Shown: positions 47,146 through 60,058 of the stretch, piece by piece
Layout of the letters: each line of letters starts with the position of its first letter
How positions within the stretch are numbered: position 1 is the stretch's first letter
Source of the DNA: Collybia mongolica
Taxonomy: Eukaryota > Basidiomycota > Agaricomycetes > Agaricales > Clitocybaceae
Direction of reading: 5' to 3'
Assembly: GCA_013420905.1 (NCBI GenBank)
Contig: JAAXNY010000016.1
Location: 992,001-1,056,000, forward strand
DNA length: 64,000 nt
Position numbers and translations under genes: made by a program
The notes under the pieces: generated by a model
The model's database searches: none
The model's input: the letters and a program-made list of their open reading frames with translations, nothing else
What the model was told of the DNA's origin: nothing

Positions 47146-47935
47146 ATGAGCGACCCACGAAATCAGGCCACTACGAGCACAGCAACAAAAAGCGATTCGC
47201 AACCACCACAAGATACAAAGGCAGAACCGATATTGGACTATCAAATAAACACCGCAAACGCATTTGCTATCCTTGCAAGTTTTTTTCTTTTGCTCACTTG
47301 ATTCTCTGCATGTGATGTTCATGGCCGCCCACCATCTCCCAGTCCACTTTGTTTGCGGGAGTGCAGGCGCAGCTTCTGTCAGGCATTCCCACCGACTCGG
47401 ATTTTTCCCGGGCCCTGATAGGCACCCTTCAGTTCTTCAGCTATGGAGGGTTAGTTATAAATATCAGTGCTGCACTGTCAGCGATATTCTTCATCAGCCT
47501 TGCCAATCTGGAGCGGGACGCTGCGGGCCGGGTCAAAGCCTCACGAGACAAAGAGGTCAACAAAGGTCTAAAACCAGTTGCGACGTTTCTTTATAACGTT
47601 GACATGATGCTGCAGGTAGCGTCAATATCTCACGAGGCGATGAGGTCAACAAAGGTCTAAACCAGTTGCGACGTTTCTTTCTAACGTTGACATTCTTGGG
47701 AACATACTTTATCCTCCTACAAATATGCCTTCTCACTTGGACTGCCAAGAACAGGGCGAGAGGAATGTTTGGCGTGGTTATGGGAGTGATTTGGGTTTCC
47801 TTCATACCTTTGACTGTGTATACTAAAGCTGTGCGTTCTCGTTTTTGTTTTATGCATTTTTTTTAAATCTCGGACGATGGGTTGATTGACTAATGCTGGT
47901 TTTTTCAGGTGTATCATCAGAAGCGCAACCAGTGA
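47146..47935 (+). CDS. Small multi-spanning membrane protein, unknown function
   Basis: Proposed model: join(47146..47274, 47343..47555, 47645..47830, 47909..47935), 184 aa. The hydrophilic N-terminus (MSDPRNQATTSTATKSD) is followed by about four hydrophobic segments: AILSTLFAGVQAQLL, FSYGGLVINISAALSAIFFI, FFLTLTFLGTYFILLQICLL and GVVMGVIWVSFIPLTVY. Intron 1 is read with a GC donor (CTT/GCAAGT), because the GT alternative one codon later throws the hydrophobic segments out of frame. The exon 2-3 junction is uncertain because a 60-base direct repeat supplies duplicate candidate sites. A degenerate relative lies at 51.8 kb. Confidence 0.6.
47549..47694. repeat. 60-base direct repeat spanning an exon border
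   Basis: The segment GAGGTCAACAAAGGTCTAAA...GTTGCGACGTTTCTT(T)..AACGTTGACAT occurs at about 47553-47610 and again at 47642-47694, differing by one indel and few substitutions. In the proposed model the first copy is intronic and the second begins exon 3. Confidence 0.75.
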
Positions 47936-48108
47936 ATTAATTTGCCTCAAGTAGTTACCACTAGCATGGGACCCCGCATGAAAAACACGGCGCATTGGGG
48001 ATGAATGATGTCGATGAGGAATAGAGATGAGCGTTGGGTTGGCGCAATGAGATGGACCTCGGGGACGCATGTTCGTTCTCTATGTATTAGTTTTGACGCG
48101 CTAACGCG

Positions 48109-48557
48109 TCAACGCCTCCAATAGTAACCGAGCGCGTGAACATGCTTGCAATCCATAGAAAGCCCTCCACAAAACTCTACGATGCCTCTCGCGCCAACAG
48201 ACAGCGTATACAACTCAACATAGATCCCGTGGCAGATGACAACACCAACCAACACGATCAGCGTGTAACAATTCCTCAGGTTTGAAACGTTTCGGACTGG
48301 TCCAAGTAGGACCTTCAAGCAGAGCAACGTTCATACAGGAACCCCCACGTGCACGTCGCCAGAAGAGTGAGTACGTACGCCATCCATCCCTGCAATTCTA
48401 CGATCGAATCGAATGCAGTGGAAAGGCTGCAGGGGTCGAGACTGAAGTCATCGTGGTTGCGGAGGCAGATGGCTTGAAAATACAGACACAGCGTATACCC
48501 CACTCCGAGTCCCGATCCGGCCCTTTGATCTCCGCGGCCCTTGGAAGCAATCGACAC
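48109..48557 (-). other. Possible membrane-protein gene fragment
   Basis: A reading with one intron joins a segment containing SLSTAFDSIVELQGWMA to VLLGPVRNVSNLRNCYTLIVLVGVVICHG. The proposed donor is GC/GTACGT at about 48376 and the acceptor TTGAAG near 48310. It looks like one or two membrane segments of a basidiomycete membrane protein, but no start or complete model was found. Confidence 0.25.
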
Positions 48558-49105
48558 ATGTAACTGTAATCGTTTCGTCCCTTCCCACCCCCCAACGTCC
48601 TGCTTCCCTCCTCATGCCAGACGTTCAGTACAAAAAAAGGTCTACAACACACACTTACGCGGAGCTCGAACCTCGTACCTCGATTGGACTCGGACACATG
48701 TCGGAATCCCCTCACTAATTTTTTTTTCTCGCCAGAATTAACGGCCTATACTGGGAGTTTACACGTACACGCCACTCAAAGACTCCATTCTTCTACGTGA
48801 TGCTGATCCTCGATGCACAGCCGTACCATTTCTTCGGGGCCCACGTCGAAGCCCGGTACTTTTCCGATACCTTTACGTCCCCGCGGGCGGGTACTGAAGT
48901 ACTGAACTATAGTCCATGTTGAGGTTTATCCTCGGACAGTACCTCCCGAAAATAAACGTGCTTAACTTGCTTCGAGGCGGACGTCGTCAAGTCCAGCTCG
49001 CCGTGTTCTACGCATCCGATCGGTTGCTGAGTATGTAAATAACTTTAATTCAAAGCACATTACATGATATTTGAAAAGTTTTCTCCCCCTTGAAATCGGG
49101 GCATC

Positions 49106-49453
49106 GTGCGAAGCAATAGTACACGCGTGGGGTTCGATATGCGTCCCTTGTCTTGGTCCTATCTTCGTCTCACGTTTTCTTCACTGAAAACTGACGACTC
49201 CGACATTCTCGTTGACTCCTTGACTTCTTATGTAGCCTCTGGACCCACTGAGCTGGGTCCCGGTATGGCGAAGCACCCTGTTATAACACAATACCTGGAG
49301 CAGCATGTGTTGACTGTCTCTGCCGAAGGAAGCTTTTGCCTCATCAACCTCGCTGAACATCCATCGATTCTTGTATCAATCACGGCTTCCCACAAGGAAG
49401 CAATCCTTGTTCCAAAAGTAATTCGAGACCGCGGAGCACGGAATCGGTATTGA
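49106..49453 (+). other. Unassigned open frame
   Basis: 115-aa frame with reasonable composition (contains YLEQHVLTVSAEGSFCLINL) but no recognised family and no conserved copy elsewhere in the window. It may be an exon or chance. Confidence 0.2.
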
Positions 49454-49881
49454 GAGAAAAATGAGTGCGGCAGCCCAGTGCCTGTTAATAGCCTGATAAC
49501 AAGGGATACATGTGTGCAACTTTGCCGAAACGGAATCTCTCACGTTGGAATGCCAACCCTAACCCTCAATTAGGGTTATATAATTTCCTTGTCCCATTTC
49601 CGCCAGATCTCAAACCGTGGAGTCCTTTCGTGTTGTTGGCACAAGTGGGGTGGTATGATTATGTAATAGTATTATGACGACAGGAACTTTTGTTTTTAGC
49701 AAAGCAAAGGAGGAAAAAAGGATCAGAGACGTCACATCAACGTCTCACCATCCTGTGTTTATGTGACTTGAAACTTGAAGCAATGTTCGTAGGCTCAAAT
49801 ACTAACTAGCTGAACTCGAGTTCTGCAGAGCTGGTTCGTTTTGTTCCGTGCAAATCTGTCAATAAAGTGAACGTATGGGGC

Positions 49882-50930
49882 CTAGAATTCGTGTGTCTCG
49901 GGCCCGCATACATTATAGGCGGGGGATCTGGGGAGGTAAGCAAGCATAACGGGGCACGGATCAAGAGGAGTCAAATTGTGAGCTGGAATACTATTGTCAA
50001 GCCGGTTTTCTGTAACAGACGACACACACACCTCAACTAACGACCATTCCCGCACAGCATCTCTCACGCGCGCAGAGAAGATCTCGTGGCACTTGGGGCA
50101 GGTCAGTTTGTCCTGCAACGGGCGGAAGGCCGCTTCGAGTCTATATACTGAGAGACCTGGTGTACAACGGAGTGAACGTATACAGAGCAGTATGATGACG
50201 ATGTAGCCTTACCAGGCAGGGCATCCCACACGAGATATGCAGCAGTCAATATCCATGCCCTCGAGAGCTTTCCCTGATCGTCATACGTGCAGGTTTCGGT
50301 GGCAGCATGGAATGTGGGAGGGAACCTGACCGTCGCTTTTAGGGCGCTTAGCCGGTTCGCGTGGAGGCACCCCAGACGCTTTAGGTACACTGCGCCCATG
50401 CGTGTCGCCATCTCGTCGCTGACGCCACTAAGCGGGTGCAAGAGTAGATGTGCTGATGACGCTTTGGCGATGTCGTAGACGTCGTACTGGGCGGCAATAG
50501 CATATACTTCGAGTGGGTAATGCGGCATGAAGTGGAGGAGCAGCTCGTGCAGAGGGCCTGAAGGAACAATGTAGTTTTTGGGGTTGATTTCGTATGTCGG
50601 CATGTGGTCGAGGGTGGCCGTGAGGGTGTCGAATGATGGTGAATTCTTTAAGCATGATATATTATAGATTGTGTGGAAGATGATATTGAGGACTTCGGAA
50701 GTTTCGGGAACTGGAATAACGGTTCTTTGGTATCGGGGATCCGAGAGGGGTGCAGACAAGATGGGTCGGAAAGCGTGCCTCGCAGCACCGGAGAAGATAA
50801 ATGAGTGTACATAGAAGTAAACTGACTCCAGGGATGTGAAAACAAGATCCTCGGGAATGGCGTGAGCTCCCGGATAAAAGACGGTGGACAACGAAACAGC
50901 AGGAGAACTTTGTGGGACATCGGTCGATGG
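49882..50930 (-). CDS. BTB-like domain protein (Agaricomycete type)
   Basis: Exon 50213..about 50930, intron 50157..50212, exon 50032..50156, then either readthrough to TGA at 49882 or a 41-base intron to a short last exon ending at 49961. The protein has the BTB-like pattern of this fungal family: EDLVFTSLESVYFYVHSFIFS (target-binding fold start), VIPVPETSEVLNIIFHTIY, a YPLEVYAIAAQYDVYDIA helix and RMGAVYLKRLGCLHANRLSALK. In the second exon a CPKCHEIFSARVRDA segment follows. Such proteins are thought to act as adaptors through protein-protein contacts; no substrate can be named. No in-frame ATG precedes the domain (the frame opens with TTG at 50891), so a short upstream exon is probably missing. 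Confidence 0.65.
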
Positions 50931-51259
50931 TGTGCAGGTTGAGAGGTCAGAGGGTGGCTTTGACGGGTCGTGATTGATCAGTGGTCAGCTGTGGAAAAGG
51001 TTTAAGAGTGCGTACTGGTGGGGTTGGAAGTACCATACTCGACGGTGTCATGACCTTATATCATGAAACGCGCTGATCAGGGGGATCGTCGCTGCGCAAA
51101 TGAAGTAGACCATCGGGAAACGCACCACATAAATACTTGTTTTACCGGAGAAACCCGGCAAGGGTCCCTCACATCCAAGTCCTCGTGTTTTCCCAGCAAA
51201 GGTCTGATACTCCAACACCTCGCTCAACTGGTTGGTTCACGCGCCACATGGGAGTGCCC

Positions 51260-51589
51260 GTATGAGAAGCACTTGCCGGCGGGACCGCAGGAGCGACTCG
51301 ATCCCCCCAATTACAAGTAAAGGAAGCCTTTGTCTACATCGAGAAGCTGGGCTTGTCGAAAGGCCCTTATGTATACGGTATTTGCGACATGGATAAATCC
51401 TATACACCCCCATCCAAAATCCTACGCTTTTCATTGACCCACAAAACCCACGATGACGTCGATTTCGGCAGCCCCAGAACCACCAAGACTCTCGAGTTCG
51501 AAATTTTGAAATTTCCCAAGCCGGGCCACGGGACTCCCCCACCCGCCGAAAAACGCAAGAGCGTCAAACCTGTCTTGTCATACCATTAG
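51260..51589 (+). other. Unassigned open frame, possible exon
   Basis: Open without ATG, reading EAFVYIEKLGLSKGPYVYGI and later RFSLTHKTHDDVDFGSPRTTK, to a stop at 51589. Sequence character is protein-like, but I recognise no family and cannot supply a start. Confidence 0.3.
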
Positions 51590-51779
51590 GTAGGTGAGCA
51601 ATTGGAAATAAGATGGTAGATCCGGCTGCAGACCACCGTCAAGCTTCAAAGTTTCCCAGCTCAACTATCACCCGCTTAGCCCGGTCAGTGCCGACTAATC
51701 ATCACTAGCCAACGGCCTTGGACCATCAAGTAGACATAGCAAGGTCGTTCGTTATCCTTGTGCGCCTTTTTTCGGTCCC

Positions 51780-51990
51780 ATTTTATGGTTACTATATCCC
51801 AGTCTGCATTGTTTGCGCAAGTACAAGTGCGGCTTATATTGGGCATCCCTGAAGACACAGCGCCAGATTTTCCCCCGAGCCCCCATTGCCACCCTTCGGT
51901 TCTTCAGTTACGGTAGGCTTGTATAAGTCTCAGCGCAGGTCAGGTCAAAGCCTCACAAATGGATGTAATTATCGTTATCCAATTCCTAAA
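51780..51990 (+). pseudogene. Degenerate copy of the 47146 membrane-protein gene
   Basis: Matches exon 2 of that gene: TTGTTTGCGCAAGTACAAGT corresponds to TTGTTTGCGGGAGTGCAGGC, followed by recognisable CACCCTTCGGTTCTTCAGTTACGG and GGTCAAAGCCTCACAA stretches. Single-base indels break the frame and the N-terminal exon is not found. About 4.4 kb from the parent. Confidence 0.65.
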
Positions 51991-52533
51991 CTCATCATGA
52001 CGTCTATAATCAGAGTGTCGTGCGGTTCTGTTCTTTTTTTATTTTATTTTTTACGAGTCAACCAGTGACTGACTATCTGCTCATAAAATTCCAAGGTGGT
52101 TATCCGTCGCAGGGCCAAGATAGACACTGACAGGAATGTTGCTCGAAGAGCAGATACGATGCGCGCGCCAAGTATTTTCGGGTGCCGGTCGATTTTGCAT
52201 TTCTTCCCTGGCTATGCCCATACCTTGTCATCTATCTATGACAAAGCTTCATGGTTATACCCTGCCCTTTGCCCTATTATTAGCCATACTCGTCCACCTA
52301 TGCAGGGACGTCGTGTTGAATGCTTTGACCATGGCCCAGTTTTTTGATAAAAGTACAGTATATTACACAAAAAAAAAAAAGGAGATACATAGATGCAAGC
52401 TCAACTCACACGCTTCACACACCAAGATGTCCAATATATGCTTGCCCTGTTATGCAAGTCATGAGATCTCAACCTGGAGCGAGTTGGCCACAATAACCCA
52501 CCTCAAAGCTTAGCATCTGAACTTCACTGGAAC

Positions 52534-55166
52534 TCACACTGCCTGATCGTCCCACGTCTCGTCCTCCTCGCTCTCCCATGACTTGTCAAATTTGCTACCA
52601 ATCTGTTGCGTGATCGCATCTTGGTTGTTAATTGTGGAGTACCTGATCAAGTCAATGACTTTATCGACCGCCTTGTTGTGGGTGGTTTCGGAAACACTTA
52701 TGAGGTACGACCCTAATCCCTGGGTGTGACGGTCGATTTCGTCGAGGAGCGTCTTACGGTCAGAAGCGCCGATGTACAGGTTGAGCGCCAGTTTGATGAA
52801 ACGACACTTGACGGGAACAGCGTCTGCATCCGAGGCTCTGACTCTGATGTTTTGGATCCAGAACAGGTTTTGCATAACGACGGTGAGGTTGACGATATAT
52901 ATCATGACCCGCCGCAAGTTTTCAGGTCTAGAAATTAGTAGTGATGAGCAAAATAAGAGACGAGGATGAAAAATAATCATACGTCTTGCGGAAGCCGTCA
53001 TTGATCCAATTGGAAGCCAGAAAACGAACGGCGGCGACGATTGGTCCTATTGGGCCCGAGAGTATGACCGCTATGTTCTTTGCTGCACTCCGTATTGTTA
53101 AATTGTGGGTCATACTGAGGTGTAGCAGGGTGTCAGAAAAGGGGAAGAGGAACGGAGGGGCACGATAATCACGCAGTCTGGCCCGACTTAGGCTCCTCCG
53201 ATACATCGACGGTACTTAGCATCAGCTTTTTAAATCCGGGAGAAATTAAGAACTACAGAGCGTTGGTTGCAGATGATGAAATCCAAGATATAACGAGCGG
53301 GCTTACACTGTTTTGATCCTCCATATTCCATACCGTAATGACATCTTGGTGAATAATATTCAAGAATTTCTCAAGGGTTATTGTGGAATCCACGTGAGAT
53401 GTTAGTTGTTTCCAATGTCCTTACGAACCGCGTCAAAAAGAAATAAGCCTTGGTAAACATAGTTACGCACTGCGTTTTCCAACCCTGTTACATTGATTTG
53501 TGAGAATGGAAAATCAACAATCTCATGGTTAAGACACTCACTCGATGGATGTGCGGATTTTCACCTGTGCGTTGATTCTTTGCGAGATTCCAGTGACGAT
53601 GGCGGCATCTGCGATGTACTTCCCAACGTTTTCGACAGTAGTTTTGATGAGGTCGTTAAGGGTGTTCGTGTAGTCAGGTTTTACTGTGTATTATATGTGA
53701 AGGGGGGATGGCGTGAAGCAGGTATTGGGATCAACATACTTGAGACGGAAAGGTATGGTATATCTTTCCCCACAGCTGCCTCAAAAGGAATAAAACATTC
53801 CTCCTTGAATCTATTGTTCGCATTTCTCACGGCTTCCTCGAGTGTCGCGCCCTTCCCCAGATCCAGCCTTGCCGCTATTACAATCCTGTCATATTTTGTG
53901 AACACCACGATGATAGGAACTCAATATTATATGTTAGTAAGGGTGTAATTAGCTCTGTTATTACTTACCATTCCCAAGCTTCCCTGCCCCCTTCAATCTA
54001 AGGAACTCTTCCACACCAGCTTCTATCATACGACCTCCTGGAGATGGAGCTTGGATGCATAACCTGGAAATAAATAGTCCAAAAACATTCTCGACCAAGC
54101 GGGATCTAACGCACCAGATGGCGTGGAGCTTTTCCTTAATCTCATGTTCCTGTTCGCGACGCTTGATGAAGTCCTGAACAATCTGGAAGTTATTACCTTC
54201 TCCCGGTTCAAACCCTCGGCTGTCATGCAGCAGGAGCTGAGGATTTTTCTCAGATGTGAGTTCGCGATCAATATCAGCGTCTCCCGGATTACCGTGGGAC
54301 ACGAGCTATGAGAATGGGTCGTCAGGAAATCCCACATGAAGATAACAGTACTATCGCACTGCATCGGTGATGCCAAAGACTTTATTAATGAGTGACGATT
54401 TGCCAACACCCGACTAGACGTAGGAAAGAGATGAGTTGCAAGCCTTGTTCATAGAGTATATGTGACTGACCTTTCCCATGACTAGAATTCGAAATCTGGG
54501 AGACAATTAGTGAGCATGAATTTACGATGAAACATTGGGGCATTTTACCGGGGGCAAACTTCGAGAATCCTTTCCGTTGTTGGGCGAAAAGGGTTCTAAA
54601 TTATCGTTAGATTTCATGTCGAAGACACGTCTAGAATGTTGGCGATACCTCTAATTCCACGAGCAGCTCTATCTCTTCATAAGACTGTTTCCAAACTGCA
54701 ATAACAGATTAGGCTGTCTCCAGCAACACGAAGGGAAGTCGAACTCGGCTTATTCACTCCACCTGGTTCGTACACCTTCAGCAGATCTTCCCCCTTGATC
54801 ACAATAGTTTTCTTCATTATGAGGGACCGAGAATATTCTACTTGCAGGATCATCTCTCGGGTTAGAGGGTTTTCTCTGCAAAAGGCGATCAGGCGAAAAG
54901 ACGCAGTGGGTTGGTGAAAGGATTCAACCTTGGAGCGCGGAATGTTACTTGAGGTGAATTAGGCTCCTTCTCTTCACGATACAATGGGTACCCGCCCTCA
55001 GCCGCAGTCAAAATTTTGACTTTAACGGACTTCAGCGGCTTATCCGATTTCAACGTGATGTCTGCGTCGAGGGCAGTGAAAAGTGAGCCGCTAGAGAGTA
55101 TAATCGGTCAATACCTAATATTCCTGGCTCTGAATTATCGCCAGAATCGACGGCGTTGGGAGACAT
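52534..55166 (-). CDS. G-domain GTPase, tandem copy A
   Basis: Multi-exon gene, start MSPNAVDSGDN at 55166. N-terminal part (about residues 20-95: ITLKSDKPLKSVKVKILTAA, then LQVEYSRSL and IKGEDLLKVYEP) looks like a C2-like beta sandwich. The G domain follows: ILVMGKSGVGKSSLINKVFG (P-loop, split by an intron after GK), HDSRGFEPGE (DxxG), and VVFTKYDRI (TKxD). C-terminal half: VGKYIADAAIVTGISQRINAQ, then a hydrophobic helix NLRRVMIYIVNLTVVMQNLF and an acidic end ESEEDETWDDQAV. It belongs to the large Agaricomycete G-domain family. It probably binds and hydrolyses GTP, perhaps at a membrane. Most splice sites fit, but exons around 53.40-53.55 kb are not fully resolved. No clear inactivation. Confidence 0.75.
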
Positions 55167-55884
55167 GGTGAAGATACGAATCCGGGGCAAAGGGGAGGTA
55201 GGTGGGAGGGATCATCCTTTGCATGAGGCATTTCCCAGACAGTAGCGCTCATCAAACACGCGCCAGCACATGATCCTAAATCAGCAAGAAAGCTGTCACG
55301 TACATAGATTAGCGCCGGTGTGGCTGTTACTTGACTTTGAACGTGGTTGTATCCAGTCCATATGCCCAAGTTCCATCATATTACGGCCAGTCAATGAGAA
55401 GTAATATGAGGCCGAGATTGAATTCAAATATCATGATGAAATAATGACTCTGTAGCAGTCGGCAGACATACTATAATTTGAAATGTGGAGAATACTACTT
55501 AGATTGTTGTAGAAAGACAAACTTTTCAGTAGAGAAGTTCGGCTTGATTATACGTTAGGCCCGGCAGCGTAGGTATGGGTCTTAGAGTATGGTAGTTCAG
55601 TCGATGAGTTCCACCTGCAGTTGATGCGCGAATCTTTTACGCTTGCGTCAGTTTTTTGAGTTTTTCGTGTGTTCGCCGCTGTCCCTGCGACATGCCCCTC
55701 TGCCCGCTTCGAAGCAGTATGCTACAAAAGAAAAGCGATAAAGACGCAAGCTCAGCCCACGCGTCCCGCACCACTAAGAACATCCAATATATGCTCGCCC
55801 TGTTTCCCAAGCTATGAAATCTCAACCTGGAGCGAGTTAGCCAAGAAAACTCACCTCAAAGCCATCATTTGGGCTCCATCGGAA

Positions 55885-58514
55885 CTAACACTGGTGGCTC
55901 ACCCATGTGTCGTCCTCCTCGCTCTCCCATGACTCATCAGATTTGCTTTTAATCTGCTGCGCGATCGCATCTTGGTTGGTGATTGTGGAACGCTTAATCA
56001 AAGCAATGACTTCATCGACCGCCTTGTTGTGGTTGGTTTTTGAGACACTTATGAGGAACGACCCAACTCCCTGGGTGTGACGGTCGATTTCGTCGAGGAG
56101 CGTCTTACGGTCAGAAGCATCGATGTACAAGCTGAGTGCCAGTTTGATGAAGCGACTCTTGACGGGGATAGCGACTGTGCCCGAGGCTCCGACTCTCATA
56201 TATTGAATCCAGAACAGGTTTTGCATAACGATGGTGAGATTGACGATATATATCATGACCCGCCGCAGGTTTTCAGGTCTAGAAATTAGCATTGATGAGC
56301 AAAGTAAAAGAAGAAAGGGAAAACCATACGTCTTGTGGAAGGTGTCATTGATCCAATTGGAAGCCACAAAACGAATGATTTCCACCATTGGTCCTACTGG
56401 GCCCGAAAGTAAATTCGCTGCAAATTTGACTGCATCCAGGATCGTGGACTTGAAAGTCGTACTAAGGTGTTGCAGGGGGTCAGAAAAGGGAAGAAGGAAC
56501 GAAGAGGCACAATGATTACGTGGTTTGATCCGGGTTATCGATGATAGTCAATAAACTCTTTTCAAATTCGCAAGAGGTTAGGAACTACAGAGGATTAGTT
56601 TCAGATGATTAAATCCAAAATATAACGAGCGGGCTTACCTTGCTTTTATCCTCTATATTCCAGACCTTAACGATGTCTTGGTGAATAATTCTCAAGAACC
56701 TCTCAAGAGTTATCGAGGAATCCACGCTAGATATTAGTTGTTTCCAGTGTCCTTACGAAACGTGTCAAAAATCAAAGCCTTATTAGACATGTTGATAAAT
56801 ATGGTTACGCACTGCGTTTTCCAACCCTGTTACATTGATTTCTGAGAATGGAAATCAACAATCTCATGGTTAAGACACTCACTCGATGGATGTGCGGATT
56901 TTCACCTGTGCGTTGATTCTTTGCGAGATCCCAGTGACGATGGCGGCATCTGCGATGTACTTCCCAACGTTTTCGACAGTAGTTTTGATGAGATCGTTAA
57001 GGGTGTTGGTGTAGTCAGGTTTTACTGTGTATTATATGTGAAGGGGGGGTGGCGCAAAGCAGGTATTGGGATCAACATACTTGAGGCGGAAAGGTATGGT
57101 ATATCCTTCCCCACAGCTGCCTCAAAAGGAATAAAACATTCCTCCTTGAATCTATTGTTCGCATTTCTCACGGCTTCCTCGAGTGTTGCACCCTTCCCCA
57201 GATCCCGCCTTGCCGCTATTACAATCCTGTCATATTTTGTGAACACCACGACGATGGGGACTCAAGATAATATGTTAGTAAGGGTGCGACTAGGTTTGTT
57301 ATTACCTACCTTTCCCAAGCTTCCCATCGTTCTTCAAATTAAGAAACTCTTCCACACTAGTTTCTAACATACGACCTCCTGAAAGCGGAGCTTGGATGCA
57401 TAGCCTGGAGATAAATAGTCCAAAACATTCTCGACCAAGTGGAATCTAACGTACCAAATGGCGTGAAGCTTGTTCTTAATCTCAGGTTCCTGTTCGCGAC
57501 GCTTGATGAAGTCCTGAACAACCTGGAGGTTGTCGTCTTCTCCCGGTTCAAACCCTCGGCTATCATGCAGCAGGAGCTGAGGATTTCTTTCGGATGTGAG
57601 TTCGCGATCAATATTGGCTTCTCCCGGTTTACTGTGGGACACGAGCTATGTAAATGGGTGGTCAGGAAATCACGCACACAAAAGATGACAGTACTATCGC
57701 ACTGCATCGGTGATGCCGAAAACTTTATTGATGAGCGACGATTTGCCAACGCCCGACTAGGTGTAGGAAAGAGATGAGTTGCAAGCGTTGTTCATAGACT
57801 CGGAGTATATGCGACTGACCTTTCCCATGACTAGGATTCGAAATCTGGATGATAGATAGTAAGTATGAATATACGATGAAACATTGGGGCATTTTACCGG
57901 GGGCAAACTTCGAGAATCCTTTCCGTTGTTGGGCGAAAAGGGTTCTAAATTATCGTTAGATTTCATGTCGAAGTCACGTCTAGAATGTTGGCGATACCTC
58001 TAGTTCCACGAGCAGCTCTATCCCTTCATAAGACTGTTTCCAAACTGCAATAACAGATTAGGCTGTCTCCTGCAAAACGAAGGGAACTCGAACTCGGCCT
58101 ATTCACTCCACCTGGTTCATACACCTTCAGCAGGTCTTCCCCCCTGATAATGATGGTTTTCTTCATTTTATGGCCCCGAGAATATTCTACTTGCAGGATC
58201 ATCTCTGGGGCTAGAGGATTTTCTCTGCAGAAGGTGATCAGCGAAAAGATGTAGTGGATTGGCGAAAGGATTTAACTTTGGAGCGCGGAATGTTACTTGA
58301 CATGAATCAAGCGTCCTCTCCTCACGATACAATGGGTACCCGCCCTCGACCGCAGTCAAAATCTTGACTTTAGCGTACTTCAAAGGCTTATCTGATTTCA
58401 GCGTGATGTCTGCATCAAGGGCAGTGAGAAGTGAGCCGTCAGAGAATCCAATCGGTCGATACCTAATATTCCTAGCCCTCCATTATCGCCTAAATCTGCG
58501 ACGTTAGAAGACAT
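55885..58514 (-). CDS. G-domain GTPase, tandem copy B
   Basis: Same layout as copy A, beginning MSSNVADLGDNGGLG and ending ESEEDDTWVSHQC. P-loop SGVGKSSLINKVFG at about 57740, LLLHDSRGFEPGEDDNLQ with DxxG, TKYDRIVIAARRDL, and the hydrophobic NLRRVMIYIVNLTIVMQNLF segment are all present. Between the N-terminal block and the P-loop the NPFR-type exon is kept. Non-coding sequence downstream (55715-55860) repeats that of copy A, so the duplicated unit includes about 150 bases beyond the stop. Internal exons near 56.75-56.9 kb are uncertain, as in copy A. Confidence 0.72.
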
Positions 58515-58734
58515 GGTGAGGGTATGAAACAGGGGCAAAGGGGAAGCAGGTGGGAGGAAGACTCAGTATCATCATTTGCATGAGGCATTCTTGACATGTT
58601 TCCCAGACAGTAGCGCTCATTAAACACGCGCTAGCACATCATCCTAAATCAGCAAGAAAGCTGTCACGTACACAGATTAGCGCCGTTGTGGCTGTCACTT
58701 GACTTCGAACGTAGTGATATTTAGTCCATATGTC

Positions 58735-59180
58735 CAAGTTCCATCATATTACGGCCAGTCAATGAGAAGTAATATGAGACCGAGACTGAATTCAAATATC
58801 ATGATGAAATAATGACTCTGTAGCGGTCAGCAGACGTAGAGACAACCTTTTCAGTAGAGCAGTTGGATTTAATCATACGTTAGGTCCGGCTGTGTAGTTA
58901 TGAGTTTAAGAGAGTACGATAGTTCAGTCGATGAGTTCCACCTGCAATTGATGGGCGAATCTTTACGCTTGCATCAGTTTTTGAGTTTTTCGCGTGTTCG
59001 CCTCTGCCCCCACGACGTGCTCCTCGGCCCGCTTCGAAGTAATCTCAATCAACGGTGGCCTTGTACTCGGGGAAAACTATGGCTGGAGTATAAGGGAATG
59101 AATAAAATGCAGAGAGAATCATGCTGGACGTACTTGATACTGGAACGTATAATCAGGGTTTAAAGGGACATCAGTATGTT
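58735..59180. repeat. Upstream spacer of GTPase copy B, matching that of copy A
   Basis: Repeats 55370-55680 (shared ACGGCCAGTCAATGAGAAGT and GATGAGTTCCACCTGCA words in the same order). It is therefore the promoter-side spacer of the tandem unit. No gene. Confidence 0.6.
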
Positions 59181-59480
59181 ACACATTTACTTTTTTTGAC
59201 CTGTGCAGGCGAAAACAGGTGCAAGCAACCAGAAAAAAAAGCTGAAAACCGGCAAGCGAAAAAAGCCAGGTCCCTTTTTTCAAAAAAGCGGAAGTTATGT
59301 CAATACTGGGCACGCTTAGCAGGATTAGCTTTACCTTTAATATTTTTAATTTATTTTCGGAGATTTAACTTTTTGACCTGTCGCAGGTCAAAAATCGGGA
59401 AAGGCCGAACAGCGGAGCTGGGTAGAACGTCGGATCGCTTGGGGCTTACGCGTACAGGACCTTTTTTCCAATAACCAGAA
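59181..59480. mobile_element. Insertion between GTPase copies B and C, possible transposon relic
   Basis: This stretch has no match in the A-B spacer. It is A/T-run rich and contains two TTTTTGACCTGT..GCAGG words about 150 bases apart, plus related AGGTC words, like the subterminal repeats of the hAT-type elements in this window. Ends and target duplication were not found. Confidence 0.3.
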
Positions 59481-60058
59481 CCCGATAGCTAGGGCTCAAG
59501 CAATCAATACGAACTGCACAGCACAAATCCAGGAGATTTACAGAAGTTCAAGTTCAAGTACGTTTCCTGACATGATGTGCAAAGAATTTTCTTTGTGCCG
59601 CTAGTAAATCTTTGCTATCTCGTCAATGTTCATAGGGAGGCGGCCTCAAGTCATCTACACACCTCTTTTTCACTTCGCAACAACTTTAGGTCTCTCTGGA
59701 GTACATTTGGCAGTCGGTAAATGAGGTCGATGTTGAGGCTGGTATCCTCCACTGGTACGAGGTGAGAGCATGACCAAAATTTGTGCGGGTCGATTTCACA
59801 TCTCTGCCGGTTATACCCGTCCCTTGTAATTTGTTTATGCAGCGTTGAAGGTTTCGACCATAGCCTGTTTTGATAAATATACAGTATGCTACAACAGAAA
59901 AGTGATAAAGGTGCAAGCTCAGCCCGCGCGTCCCGCAATACCAAGAATATTCAATATATGCTTGCCCTGTTCCGCAAGCTATTAAGATCTCATCCCAACC
60001 TGGAGCCAGTCGGCCAAAACAACCCACCTCAAAGCCGTTATTCGATCTTCATTGGAAC

